This document shows, one piece after another, positions 23,633-32,323 of a DNA stretch of 34,925 nt; position 1 is the first letter of the stretch; the number at the start of each line of letters is the position of its first letter. Source of the DNA: Hespellia stercorisuis DSM 15480 (GTDB taxonomy: Bacteria > Bacillota > Clostridia > Lachnospirales > Lachnospiraceae); NCBI RefSeq assembly GCF_900142165.1, contig NZ_FQZY01000025.1, positions 29,550 through 64,474 of the forward strand. The letters are read 5' to 3'. The translations under genes were made by a program, and so were the position numbers. The notes below the pieces were generated by a model. The model was not told the origin of the DNA and made no database searches. It worked only from the letters and a program-made list of their open reading frames with translations.

Positions 23633-24787
23633 TGTTCGCCCCACGGCGGGCGCGATCCCGGTGCTGTCTATAACGGCAGACAGGAAAAAGACGATGCGCT
23701 GAACCTTGTTCTTGCCATCGGAAAAATCCTTCAGGACCGCGGTTTTGACGTCCAATATACACGCACCACCGACATTTATGAATCACCTTACGAAAAAGCG
23801 ATGAAAGCCAACGCTGCCGGAGTCGATTATTTCGTCTCCATTCACCGCAACTCCTTCCCGACCGCCAACACTGCTACAGGGGTGGAATCCCTTGTCTATG
23901 ACAAATCCGGAATCAAGTATCTTCTTGGTGAGAACATCAATGCCGCTTTGGAAAACATTGGCTTTCGCAATCTCGGCGTGAAAGCCCGCCCCAACCTGAT
24001 CGTGCTGCGGCGCACCCGCATGCCGGCTGTGCTTGTGGAGGTCGGATTCATCAACAATGAGAAGGACAATGCTTTATTTGATGCAAAATTCCAGGAAATT
24101 GCCGAGGCCATCGCCGACGGTATCACGGAGACGCTCGACACGCAGTTCGAGGCATTTCCACAGGAGGAGCCTGCCTTTTCCCCGGACACCATGCCACGGA
24201 TGCCAATGCCCGATATGACCGCTCCGGATGCCTGGCCACGGATGCCGATGCCCGATATGACCACACCGGATGCCTGGCCACGGATGCCAATGCACGATAT
24301 GACCGCTCCGGATTCCTGGCCACGGATGCCGATGCCCGATATGGCCCCACCCGATTCCTGGCCACGGATGCCGATGCCGGGTACCAGAACCACACCGGAT
24401 TCCCAGCCACGGCAGATGCCGGACGCCGGAACTGTCCCATCCCGGTCTGCTCCGATGCCTGATACTGGTGCTGCTCCTTCCCGATCCGGTGAAATGCCCG
24501 GTACTGGAACCGCTCCTTCCCGATCCGCTCCGATGCCGCCGTCCCGACCGGTTACACGTCCGGCTCCGTCCGGTGCTGTTTATCACGTCCAGACCGGCGC
24601 CTTCCGCAACGAAGTGTACGCCAAACGTCTGCTCCAGGAGCTGCTCTCCATGGACTTTCCTGCATTTATTCAGGACTCCGGCGGATATTATCGCGTTCTT
24701 GTGGGATCATTTGACAACCTTGACGATGCCGCCGATATGGAAAACAAATTAAAATCCACCGGTTATGCCACGATTATCATCCTGTAA
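23633..24787 (+). pseudogene. N-acetylmuramoyl-L-alanine amidase (Amidase_3) with SPOR domain, 5' end lost
   Basis: The frame opens after a TGA (23630-23632) and immediately reads HGGRDPGAVYNGRQEKDDAL, the zinc site of Amidase_3, normally preceded by VIDAG. RPNLIVLRRTRMPAVLVEVG carries the catalytic Glu. A Pro/Met/Asp-rich linker with 42-bp repeats (24191-24385) leads to a C-terminal SPOR domain (VYHVQTGAFRNEVYAKRLLQ). No start codon precedes HGG; the first ATG (23801) leaves out the first zinc His. It would cleave peptidoglycan stem peptides if whole. The break coincides with the recombinase. Confidence 0.8.
24191..24385 (+). repeat. 42-bp tandem repeats in the amidase linker
   Basis: Four full units of 14 residues (WPRMPMPDMTAPDA with small changes) and a partial fifth are encoded at 24191, 24233, 24275, 24317 and 24359. 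They are followed by shorter PSRSAPMPDTG-type units. The linker probably spans the wall between catalytic and SPOR domains. Confidence 0.85.
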
Positions 24788-24843
24788 TGTATGGTTACGG
24801 TTCACACGCAAGCTAATTGGATATGACATTTTTCATGTAATCC

Positions 24844-24872
24844 TTGTAAATTTTTCCTCCTCGAATTATAAT
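24844..24872 (+). promoter_or_regulatory. Promoter of the NSS symporter gene
   Basis: TTGTAA (24844-24849), 17 bases, TATAAT (24867-24872), about 30 bases before the start codon. Confidence 0.7.
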
Positions 24873-24903
24873 GGAAGTACTTATACTTTGAGGAGGATTT
24901 TCT

Positions 24904-26259
24904 ATGAAGAAAAGAAGCAATTTTACCAGCAGGATCGGTTTCATTCTTGCTGCAGCCGGATCCGCAGTCGGTCTGGGAAACATCTGGCGTTTTCCCTATC
25001 TGGCAGCCAAGTACGGCGGTGGAACATTTTTGCTGGTGTATCTGATATTAGCAATCACGTTCGGTTTTTCCCTAATGATCGCCGAGCTGGCACTCGGCCG
25101 TAAGACAGGACTCAGCGCCATCGGCGCATATACTGCACTGGACAAACGATTCGGATTTCTCGGTGTCCTGTCAGCAATTGTTCCGTTCATCATCTTCCCA
25201 TACTACTGTGTAATCGGTGGATGGGTCGTGAAGTACTTTGTAACATTTGTGAGCGGCGGTATGGCAGCCGCAGCCGGTGATTCTTATTTTACCGATTTTA
25301 TCGCCAGCACCACCAGCCCGATCACCTGGTTTTTCATCTTTATCGGTTGTACAGCCATCGTCGTTTTTATGGGTGTGGAGAAGGGAATCGAGATCGTCAG
25401 TAAGTTTCTGATGCCGCTTCTCGTGGTTCTTACGATCGGTATCTCCATCTACGCACTGACTCTTGACGGTGCCATGGGCGGCCTGATGTACTATATAAAA
25501 CCGAATATGGCAGATTTTTCTGTCAAAACCGTTCTCGCAGCCATGGGGCAGTTATTCTATTCCATGTCGCTGGCTATGGGTATCATGATCACCTACGGCT
25601 CTTACATGAGAAAAGAAAACAATCTGGAGCGTTCCGTGCGGCAGATTGAAATTTTTGACACCGCAATTGCATTCTTTGCTGGTCTTATGATCGTCCCTGC
25701 CGTGTACGCATTCTCCGGCGGAGACAAATCAGCCATGAGTGCCGGCCCGGGACTTATGTTCATCACACTTCCGAAGGTATTCGCATCCATGCCAGGTGGT
25801 GCTTTCATCGGAACGGTATTCTTTATTTTAGTATTTTTCGCTGCACTTACCTCCGCGATTTCCCTGATGGAGACCATCGTGTCCATCGTCATGGATAAGT
25901 GGAAACTTGACCGGCCGAAGAGCTGTCTGCTCGTTCTGGTTCTGGCACTTATCCTGGGGATACCTTCCTCACTCGGATTCGGTGTGTGGAGCGGATTCCA
26001 GCCACTCGGATTTGATATTCTGGATTTCTGGGACTTTGTCAGCAACAGCATACTGATGCCGATCGTCGCGATCCTGACCTGTTTCTTTGTCGGTTTTATC
26101 ATCAAACCGAAGGCGATCTCGGACGAAGTAAGACGAAACGGCGAATCTTTCAAGTCAGAGAAATTATTTACAGTTATGATCAAATGGGTTGCACCGATCT
26201 TCCTGATTGCAATTTTGGTAAGTTCTGTACTGAATGCGCTGGGGATTTTCAGTATCTAA
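24904..26259 (+). CDS. Neurotransmitter:sodium symporter (NSS/SNF) family transporter
   Basis: The 451-residue protein has about eleven membrane segments and the NSS signature FILAAAGSAVGLGNIWRFPY around the unwound first helix that binds Na+ and substrate. GIMITYGSYMRKENNL matches helix 6 to 7. Bacterial members (LeuT, MhsT, TnaT) import amino acids with Na+. GAGGAGGA precedes the ATG. Eleven helices rather than twelve is common in bacterial homologues. The gene stands alone between its own promoter and a strong terminator; the substrate cannot be told. Confidence 0.9.
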   Translation: MKKRSNFTSRIGFILAAAGSAVGLGNIWRFPYLAAKYGGGTFLLVYLILAITFGFSLMIAELALGRKTGLSAIGAYTALDKRFGFLGVLSAIVPFIIFPYYCVIGGWVVKYFVTFVSGGMAAAAGDSYFTDFIASTTSPITWFFIFIGCTAIVVFMGVEKGIEIVSKFLMPLLVVLTIGISIYALTLDGAMGGLMYYIKPNMADFSVKTVLAAMGQLFYSMSLAMGIMITYGSYMRKENNLERSVRQIEIFDTAIAFFAGLMIVPAVYAFSGGDKSAMSAGPGLMFITLPKVFASMPGGAFIGTVFFILVFFAALTSAISLMETIVSIVMDKWKLDRPKSCLLVLVLALILGIPSSLGFGVWSGFQPLGFDILDFWDFVSNSILMPIVAILTCFFVGFIIKPKAISDEVRRNGESFKSEKLFTVMIKWVAPIFLIAILVSSVLNALGIFSI

Positions 26260-26279
26260 CCTCATCAGGGAGGCTCTTA

Positions 26280-26339
26280 TCATCCCCAGAGGGTTTTCAT
26301 ATAATAGGGGGTCCAAAGGATTTTCCTATTATATGAAAA
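26280..26339. repeat. Second dispersed palindromic repeat, copy at the NSS-glmM gap
   Basis: CATCCCCAGAGGGTTTTCAT continues into ATATAATAGG, and a perfect 15-bp arm (26294-26308) pairs with 26325-26339. It is clearly related to the block at 19780-19836 (CATCCCC, GAGGGTTTT and TAATAGG shared), but its inner stem has decayed. Confidence 0.7.
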
Positions 26340-26373
26340 AGCAACGGCACGATATGATGTGCCGTTGCTTTTT
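26336..26373. terminator. Strong bidirectional terminator after the NSS gene
   Basis: GCAACGGCAC and GTGCCGTTGC (26341-26368) form a 10-bp stem with an eight-base loop, flanked by five A before and TTTTTATTTT after. It ends the symporter transcript and may also stop transcripts from the right. Confidence 0.85.
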
Positions 26374-26410
26374 ATTTTCCGTATGTTTTTCCTGTATATA
26401 TCAGATGTAA

Positions 26411-26489
26411 GGATGTGCAGAGATTCGAAGAAGAAGATGTCAGCAAAGCTGACCGAATCTCGCACCAAGACTCGCGAGCGAGTCTTGAA
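26411..26489 (+). repeat. Dispersed structured repeat, copy B
   Basis: This 79-base block is the reverse complement of 16274-16349, with a three-base GAA/TTC expansion as the only difference. It lies between the convergent NSS and glmM genes. The same three nested hairpins are preserved. Confidence 0.85.
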
Positions 26490-26550
26490 TTTTCTACATC
26501 TTCTCTACATCTTTTTTACAGGCTTTATAAATCGGACGTTCAAATCTCTT

Positions 26551-27897
26551 TTAATTTGCGCAGAGGCCTTCTGCCTCGATCACTTTGATCACCTGATCAA
26601 CGTATTTCTCACAAATCTCATCGGTCGCCGCCTCTACCATAACACGGATAACCGGCTCGGTACCGCTCTCTCTGACAAGGATTCTTCCGTCATCTCCGAG
26701 CGCAGCAGCCACCGAATCCACTGCCGCTTTCATGGCTGGATTTTCTCTCGCCACAGTCTTATCTGTCACGCGGACATTTTTCAGAAGCTGCGGGTAGATC
26801 TGCACTTCCTCTGTCAACTTCCCGAGACTCATCTTCTTCTCCATGATTACTTCCATAATCATCAATGAAGTAAGGATTCCGTCACCGGTTCTTGCATGCT
26901 TGCTGAAAATAACGTGACCAGACTGCTCTCCGCCGAGCACAAAACCATTCTGAAGCATATTCTCGTACACGTATTTATCGCCCACTGCCGTCTGCTCGTA
27001 CTTCATGCCGATCTTATCGCAGGCTTTGTACAATCCCAGATTGGACATGATTGTCGTGACGATGGTGTTGCCCTCCAGTCTGCCCTGCTCCATCAGATAC
27101 TTTCCGCATACATAGAGAATCAGGTCTCCGTCAACCACGCTGCCATTCTCGTCCACTGCGATACAGCGATCCGCATCTCCGTCAAACGCAAACGCTACAT
27201 CCAGCTTGTTGTCTTTCGCATACTGCTGCAGTATCTCAATATGGGTGGATCCGCAGTTTGTGTTGATGTTCGTTCCATCCGGCTCACTGTTGATAACAAA
27301 CGTCTTCGCCCCCAACGCATCATACACACTCTTCGCGATACTGGATGCACTTCCGTTGGAACAGTCCAGTCCGACTCTCATGTCCTTGAAGGAACGGGTC
27401 GCCACAGAGATCAGATGTCCGATATAGCGGTTACGTCCCGCTGCGTAGTCAATCGTGCGTCCTATGCTCTCCCCCGTCGCCAGTGGAAGTTCTTCCACCT
27501 CTCCGTCGATATAAGCCTCAACTTCCTGCTCAACCTCCGCCTCGATCTTATGTCCGGCACCGTTGATGACTTTGATTCCGTTGTCATAAAATGGGTTGTG
27601 GCTGGCTGAAATCATGATTCCACAGTCAAAATCTTCGGTTCTCACCACGTAGGATACACTTGGAGTCGTCGTGACATGAAGAAGGTACGCGTCTGCCCCG
27701 GAGGCGGTGAGACCTGCCGCCAGCGCATACTCAAACATATAGCTGCTTCGTCTCGTATCCTTGCCGATCACGATTCTTGCCTTGTGCTCCTGCCCGAAAT
27801 ACCATCCGAGATAACGTCCCACTTTAAATGCATGCTCCACGGTAAGCACTACGTTAGCCTCCCCGCGAAATCCGTCTGTTCCAAAATATTTACCCAT
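26551..27897 (-). CDS. glmM: Phosphoglucosamine mutase
   Basis: The 448-residue enzyme converts glucosamine-6-phosphate to glucosamine-1-phosphate for UDP-GlcNAc and peptidoglycan synthesis. The start MGKYFGTDGFRGEAN is typical. The phosphoserine is Ser99 in ISASHNP, the Mg2+ loop is DGDADR (239-244), and the sugar-phosphate loop is RESGTEPVIRVMVE near the C-terminus. The ATG at 27897 has AAAGGAG; the frame continues 22 residues further up without support. The gene is complete and a housekeeping gene, so this part of the contig is core chromosome. Confidence 0.97.
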   Translation of the reverse strand: MGKYFGTDGFRGEANVVLTVEHAFKVGRYLGWYFGQEHKARIVIGKDTRRSSYMFEYALAAGLTASGADAYLLHVTTTPSVSYVVRTEDFDCGIMISASHNPFYDNGIKVINGAGHKIEAEVEQEVEAYIDGEVEELPLATGESIGRTIDYAAGRNRYIGHLISVATRSFKDMRVGLDCSNGSASSIAKSVYDALGAKTFVINSEPDGTNINTNCGSTHIEILQQYAKDNKLDVAFAFDGDADRCIAVDENGSVVDGDLILYVCGKYLMEQGRLEGNTIVTTIMSNLGLYKACDKIGMKYEQTAVGDKYVYENMLQNGFVLGGEQSGHVIFSKHARTGDGILTSLMIMEVIMEKKMSLGKLTEEVQIYPQLLKNVRVTDKTVARENPAMKAAVDSVAAALGDDGRILVRESGTEPVIRVMVEAATDEICEKYVDQVIKVIEAEGLCAN

Positions 27898-28043
27898 GTT
27901 TTTCTCCTTTAGCTGTAATGCTGTTTCTTTATTATACGCCTCTTTATCACACGATGCTTTCAATCCCGTAATTTCAAAAACGATTTTTCCTCTGTGATCC
28001 TGCTTATATCACTTTTTTATAATACACTCTGACCGGCACATTT

Positions 28044-29447
28044 TCAACCACGCTTTTTTATAATGCTTTTTGCCACAGCAAGTCCGTTGGCCGATGCCTG
28101 CTGAAGTCCCCGGGTCACCGATGCGCCGTCTCCCATTGCGCGCAGTCCCCTGATATTCGTCTCAAAATCCGAATTCACCAGAACCTTATTGGAATAAAAT
28201 TTCACTTCCACGCCGTAGAGCAGCGTCTCATCGCTCGCGATTCCCGGCGTCACCTTGTCCAGAGCCTTGATCATCTCGTCGATTGCCACCATGATTCGGT
28301 GTGGGAACACCAGAGACAAATCACCCGGCACCGCATCCTTCAAAGTCGGCGTAATGTTGTTGCGGACAAGACGCTCGCCGGTGGTTCTTCTTCCTCTTTT
28401 AAAATCACCGTAGCGCTGCAGAAGAATCTTGCCGTCGCAGAGCATATTCCCCAGCTGGGCAATGTGTTTGCCGTATTCGATCGGCGATTTGAACGGTTCC
28501 GTGAAATTCTTGGAGACAAGCAGTGCAAAATTTGTGTTGTTCGTCTTCATATCCGAGGACTTATATGCATGCCCGTTCACCACCGCCAGACCATCCTCAT
28601 AATATTCGGTTGCCACCTCACCGGACGGATTGGTACAGAACACACGCACCTTATCGTCAAAGGTCGGCGTATAGTAGACCAGCTTGGCCTCATACAGCTT
28701 CTCATTCAGTTCCTGCATGATCTCATCGCGCACTTCCACACGGACACCTACATCCACGGTTCCGTTGGCCGTCTCGATCTCGTGATCCTTACAGACATTG
28801 GCAAACCACTCCGAGCCCTCGCGTCCCACTCCGGAGACAATCTCCGGTGCGTAGTAGGCCTCCCCTTTATCCGTGATGACACCCTTTGCCGCATCGTCCT
28901 CTATGATAATGTCTGTCACCATCGTTCGAAACAGGATATCTACTCCCATTTCCTGCAGATGGTGCTGGAGTCTTGTATAGATTTTATAGCCCTCCTCCGT
29001 TCCGAGATGCCGGATCGGACATTCGATCAGCTTCAGATTCGCACGGATCGCCTTCGTGCGGATTGCCGTAATCGCCTCCGCGTCATCGATTCCGTACACT
29101 CTCGTATCCGCGCCAAACTTCAGATAGATGCTGTCTGCCTCGTTGATCAGCTCCGTAGCACGCTCATACCCCAGAATCTCAGGAAGTGTTCCGCCCACAT
29201 CCGGTGACAGCGACAATTTTCCATCCGAAAATGCTCCCGCTCCCGCAAATCCTGTCGTAATAGAGCAGGGCTGACAGCCGACACATTTTTTCGTCACGCG
29301 CTTCGGACAGTTTCTCTCCTCGATCGAGCGTCCTTTCTCGATCATCAGCACCCTGATATCCGGCTGCTGACGCTTCAATTCATAGGCGCAGAATATGCCG
29401 GACGGACCGGCTCCAATAATAATAACATCATAGTTATTCATATTCAT
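28044..29447 (-). CDS. FAD-dependent oxidoreductase (uncharacterised FAD protein)
   Basis: The 467-residue protein starts with a dinucleotide-binding motif, YDVIIIGAGPSGIFCAYELK, and has KKCVGCQPCSITTGFAGAGA with paired Cys after it. The end, GLRAMGDGASVTRGLQQASA, closes the FAD site. This class is conserved in Clostridia and annotated as FAD-dependent dehydrogenase or NAD(FAD)-utilising protein; the substrate is unknown. The start is uncertain among 29447, 29441 and a GTG at 29450. It stands alone on the minus strand, upstream of glmM by about 145 bases. Confidence 0.85.
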   Translation of the reverse strand: MNMNNYDVIIIGAGPSGIFCAYELKRQQPDIRVLMIEKGRSIEERNCPKRVTKKCVGCQPCSITTGFAGAGAFSDGKLSLSPDVGGTLPEILGYERATELINEADSIYLKFGADTRVYGIDDAEAITAIRTKAIRANLKLIECPIRHLGTEEGYKIYTRLQHHLQEMGVDILFRTMVTDIIIEDDAAKGVITDKGEAYYAPEIVSGVGREGSEWFANVCKDHEIETANGTVDVGVRVEVRDEIMQELNEKLYEAKLVYYTPTFDDKVRVFCTNPSGEVATEYYEDGLAVVNGHAYKSSDMKTNNTNFALLVSKNFTEPFKSPIEYGKHIAQLGNMLCDGKILLQRYGDFKRGRRTTGERLVRNNITPTLKDAVPGDLSLVFPHRIMVAIDEMIKALDKVTPGIASDETLLYGVEVKFYSNKVLVNSDFETNIRGLRAMGDGASVTRGLQQASANGLAVAKSIIKKRG

Positions 29448-29630
29448 CACTCAACTTTCTTATGGTGGAAGAAGCGAAACATCCGCCTCTCTTCTTTGTC
29501 AAGGCAGATCGCCGCGACCCGCCAGATTCAACCTTTCTTATAATAACACGCTCTCCGGCTAAGAACAAGGGTGTACAAATCTTTGTTTTTGGGGTAATAT
29601 ACGAAGTATAAATTATTTCGGAGGTATTAC

Positions 29631-30422
29631 ATGATTAAATTAATTGCGAGTGATCTGGACGGAACGCTGCTGCAGAACGGTGCCCAAGCACTGTCCCCGC
29701 GCTCTGTCGAACTGATCAGAAAAATAACAGAAAAGGGAATTGTCTTCGTGGCTGCCAGCGGACGCCAGTACCAGTGCATGCGCACTTTGTTCGGCGGCAT
29801 CCGGGATAAAATCTCCTACGTGGCAGAAAACGGATCTCTTGCATTTCACGAAAACCAGTTGATTTTCGAGAAAACAATCGATGACCGCCTCGCTCACCGC
29901 ATTTTGGAAGAGCTCAAAATTCAGAATAAATTTGACACGGTCGTGTCCTGCAGGGATACCTGCTACATAGAGGGGAACGATCCTGACTTTGTCTACCGCA
30001 TCACAGACGTTATGAAAAATAAGACAGAGATCATCGACGATCTCCGCACGATTCAAAGCCCGATTTTAAAAATTGCCATCTGCAATCTGATCGACGGCCC
30101 GCATGTCATCGACAAGTACCTGAAGCACCTGCAGAATCAGTTCGGCTCTGAGATTAAGATCGTCACCTCCGGAAATTTCTGGATTGATTTTATCGCTCCC
30201 GACACAAACAAAGCAGTGGGGCTCCAGCACCTTCTGGATAAGCTGCAGATCCGGCCGGAAGAATGTATCGCTTTCGGGGATCAGTACAATGACGTCGAGA
30301 TGCTTCAATATGTCGGAACCGGCTATGCCATGTCCAATGCTGCTCCCGGCATCTCCTACTATTCCGATGACGTCACTGATTCCGTAGACGATGTTCTGGC
30401 GGATATTCTGGCGGAAATCTAG
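29631..30422 (+). CDS. Cof-type HAD phosphatase
   Basis: The 263-residue protein has motif I SDLDGTLL (Asp8 nucleophile, Asp10), motif II VAASGRQ, motif III Lys in TNKAVGLQHLL, and motif IV GDQYNDVEML. It contains the large C2 cap of the Cof/YidA group, which dephosphorylates sugar phosphates and other small metabolites. CGGAGG precedes the ATG. It is divergent from the FAD protein and appears monocistronic. The exact substrate cannot be read from sequence. Confidence 0.9.
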   Translation: MIKLIASDLDGTLLQNGAQALSPRSVELIRKITEKGIVFVAASGRQYQCMRTLFGGIRDKISYVAENGSLAFHENQLIFEKTIDDRLAHRILEELKIQNKFDTVVSCRDTCYIEGNDPDFVYRITDVMKNKTEIIDDLRTIQSPILKIAICNLIDGPHVIDKYLKHLQNQFGSEIKIVTSGNFWIDFIAPDTNKAVGLQHLLDKLQIRPEECIAFGDQYNDVEMLQYVGTGYAMSNAAPGISYYSDDVTDSVDDVLADILAEI

Positions 30423-30527
30423 TGTTGCCGGCCCATTCGCTTTTCGTCTGACTGTACTTGATTTTGTCACTCTGCAAGACAGAGGAATAAGGGCTGTCGC
30501 ATGAAACGTACTTCATACATGATCGAA

Positions 30528-30602
30528 ACGATTTCGCATTTTACGGTTTCGTATTTTACGACTTCGTGTTCTGCGATTTCGTGTTCTGCGATTTCGCATC
30601 CT
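30528..30602 (+). repeat. 15-bp tandem repeat (five units)
   Basis: Units begin at 30528, 30543, 30558, 30573 and 30588 with the pattern RCGRYTTCGYRTYYT (for example GCGATTTCGTGTTCT). It lies in the non-coding gap between the HAD gene and rpiB and has no long reading frame of its own. Confidence 0.75.
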
Positions 30603-30688
30603 GTATGATTTATGTTTTGTGCGGCAGCCCCTTTGTATGGTTATTTCATTGCCATTTTATTCCGGTTTTTTCTTATTCTATTCTCGTT

Positions 30689-31135
30689 CTATTCCTGTTT
30701 GTTCTCAATTGCCATAAGCATATCCACTCTGGTCTGATGTCTTCCACCTTCGAACTTCGTGTCAAGCCAGGCATCCACGATCTCTTTCGCCACTTCAATC
30801 CCTACAATTCTTGCTCCGAATGCGATGATGTTCGCATTGTTGTGCTGCTTGGTCAGTCTTGCCGAGCACGGTTCGCTGCACACGGCAGCACGAACCCCTT
30901 TCACTTTGTTGGCTGCCAGAGAGATTCCGATCCCGGTTCCGCAGATCAGAACACCGCAGTCCACCTCACCAGATGCGACCGCACGGCCCACCGCTTCGCC
31001 ATACTCCGGATAATTACAGCTCTCGGTCAAATCTGTTCCGAAATTTACAACCTCATGTCCCTTGCTCTCCAAGTACTCTTTTATCTCATTCTTCATCTCC
31101 ACCGCCGAGTGGTCATTTCCAATTCCTATTTTCAT
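30689..31135 (-). CDS. rpiB: RpiB/LacAB-family sugar-phosphate isomerase
   Basis: The 148-residue protein has the RpiB features: GIGNDHSAVEMKNEI at the start, Cys65 in LICGTGIGISLAANK as the base, and TKQHNNANIIAFGAR. Family members isomerise ribose-5-P, allose-6-P, galactose-6-P or tetrulose-4-P. Its upstream partner is a divergent triosephosphate-isomerase-like gene, a pairing known in erythritol/threitol catabolism (EryI with EryH), so a tetrulose phosphate is a real alternative to ribose-5-P. AAAGGGAG precedes the start. Confidence 0.9.
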   Translation of the reverse strand: MKIGIGNDHSAVEMKNEIKEYLESKGHEVVNFGTDLTESCNYPEYGEAVGRAVASGEVDCGVLICGTGIGISLAANKVKGVRAAVCSEPCSARLTKQHNNANIIAFGARIVGIEVAKEIVDAWLDTKFEGGRHQTRVDMLMAIENKQE

Positions 31136-31180
31136 TGCTGCTCCCTTTCTCCTGCCTCTTTCATTTTTTATTCCCGTTAT

Positions 31181-31330
31181 TGCTTCTCATACGGTGCTTT
31201 CGCATGCACCGCTGTTTTGTTGTTTCTCGTAAGCCACTTTCGTGCACTGCTGTTTTATTGCTTCCCGTAAGCCACTTTCGCATGTACTGCTGTTTTATTG
31301 CTTCTCATAAGTTGCTTTCGCATCACGGAT
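31181..31330 (-). repeat. 40-bp tandem duplication of the tpiA 3' tail
   Basis: Units at 31181-31220, 31221-31258 (two bases shorter) and 31259-31298 repeat the end of tpiA, whose own copy starts at 31299. Each unit, read on the minus strand, resembles the codons for the last eight or so residues (AKATYEKQ), most followed by a TAA. They fill the gap to rpiB. Confidence 0.85.
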
Positions 31331-32077
31331 CAGCTTGTCGAAAGCATCTGCCTGCCACGCACTTCTTCCAGTAAAGAGACCATCGATGGACGGCTGGACG
31401 ATCAGTTCATTGGCGTTCCCCGGATTCACACTGCCGCCGTACAGCACCGGAATATCCGCTCCGACATCTCCGAATATCTCGTTCAGGCACTCTTTGATGA
31501 CCTTGTGCATCTCTTCCGCATAATCTGCCGTTGCCGGTGTTCCGTTGACTCCGATTGACCAGACCGGCTCGTACGCTACCCAGATTTTGGAAGCCTGCTC
31601 TGCCGGCACTCCGTGGAATCCCACGATCAGCTGTGTGCGGAGAACCTCCGCGCTGATGCCATATTCTTTCTCTTCTCCGGTCTCACCGATACACAGAAGT
31701 GTCGTAAATCCGTGGTTCAGAGCCGCTTTTACTTTTTTGTTCTCCTCAATGTCTGTCTCACCGAACACGTGACGCCGTTCTGAATGACCGATCATAACAA
31801 GGTCGAGCCCCAGTTCTTTCAGCATAACCGGAGAAATCTCCCCCGTAAACTGACCTTCATCCTCCCAGCACATATTCTGCGCTCCCAGCTTCACATACTG
31901 ACGGTCCACACACGTCACCGCATTGCTCAGTGTCGTAAATGACGGAATCACAAACAATTCAATCTCATCCCTGCTGATATCCTTTGTATTCTCAACCAGC
32001 TTCTGCAGATATTCTGTTGTGTCCCTGATTGTTTTGTACATCTTCAGATTCGTTCCAAAAAGTAATTTTTTGCTCAT
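31295..32077 (-). CDS. tpiA: Triosephosphate-isomerase-like enzyme (possibly a tetrulose-phosphate isomerase)
   Basis: The 260-residue TIM barrel has Asn10/Lys12 in LFGTNLKMYKT, His98 in MIGHSERRH and Glu170 in VAYEPVWSIG, so catalysis is intact. The start differs from the GNWKMN of glycolytic TpiA, and loop 6 reads SIGVNGTPA instead of the usual AIGTGKTA. This variant is common in Firmicute sugar operons beside rpiB. A TTGTCT-17-TATAAT promoter precedes it. GGAGG is upstream of the ATG at 32077; the frame further up is unsupported. The C-terminal tail is duplicated downstream. Confidence 0.85.
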   Translation of the reverse strand: MSKKLLFGTNLKMYKTIRDTTEYLQKLVENTKDISRDEIELFVIPSFTTLSNAVTCVDRQYVKLGAQNMCWEDEGQFTGEISPVMLKELGLDLVMIGHSERRHVFGETDIEENKKVKAALNHGFTTLLCIGETGEEKEYGISAEVLRTQLIVGFHGVPAEQASKIWVAYEPVWSIGVNGTPATADYAEEMHKVIKECLNEIFGDVGADIPVLYGGSVNPGNANELIVQPSIDGLFTGRSAWQADAFDKLIRDAKATYEKQ

Positions 32078-32110
32078 TTTCTTCCTCCAGCTGTTTTTTA
32101 TTCTTACTAT

Positions 32111-32139
32111 ATTATAAACGTTGTGCAGAGCAAAGACAA
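32111..32139 (-). promoter_or_regulatory. Promoter of the tpiA-rpiB operon
   Basis: On the minus strand TTGTCT (32134-32139) and a perfect TATAAT (32111-32116) are 17 bases apart, about 34 bases ahead of the tpiA start. Confidence 0.75.
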
Positions 32140-32236
32140 GCCTTTCTGTCCAAAGCCGGAGACCCGGCAGGAGCATCCGTTACATCTTGTCTTCCACAAA
32201 TTCTCTCATCCCCTGGAAAATAAGCCACACTGTTTT

Positions 32237-32316
32237 ATTGTAAGAGATCAGACTACTGACGATGGATAAAAGAAACAGATCAATTTTCATCGACCTGTTT
32301 CCATCCTGCTTACAAT
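32237..32316. repeat. Long imperfect inverted repeat between tpiA and the Rpn remnant
   Basis: ATTGTAAG (32237-32244) and CTTACAAT (32309-32316) enclose inner arms GAAACAG/CTGTTTC and GGAT/ATCC. T-rich sequence follows on the plus strand. It may be a small palindromic element or a weak terminator. Confidence 0.4.
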
Positions 32317-32323
32317 TTATTTT

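Noticed and set aside
23896-24586. Gly/Arg/His-repeat frames on the minus strand
   Set aside because: They are antisense to the repeats of the amidase linker; the repetitive look comes from the 42-bp units.
24850-24900. TCCTCCTC upstream pairing with the GAGGAGGA ribosome site of the NSS gene, as a riboswitch-like element
   Set aside because: The first half lies between -35 and -10 of the promoter, so it would not be in the transcript.
28299-29207. Long 302-codon plus-strand frame
   Set aside because: It is antisense to the FAD oxidoreductase, has no ribosome site and reads as a His/Arg/Leu-rich shadow.
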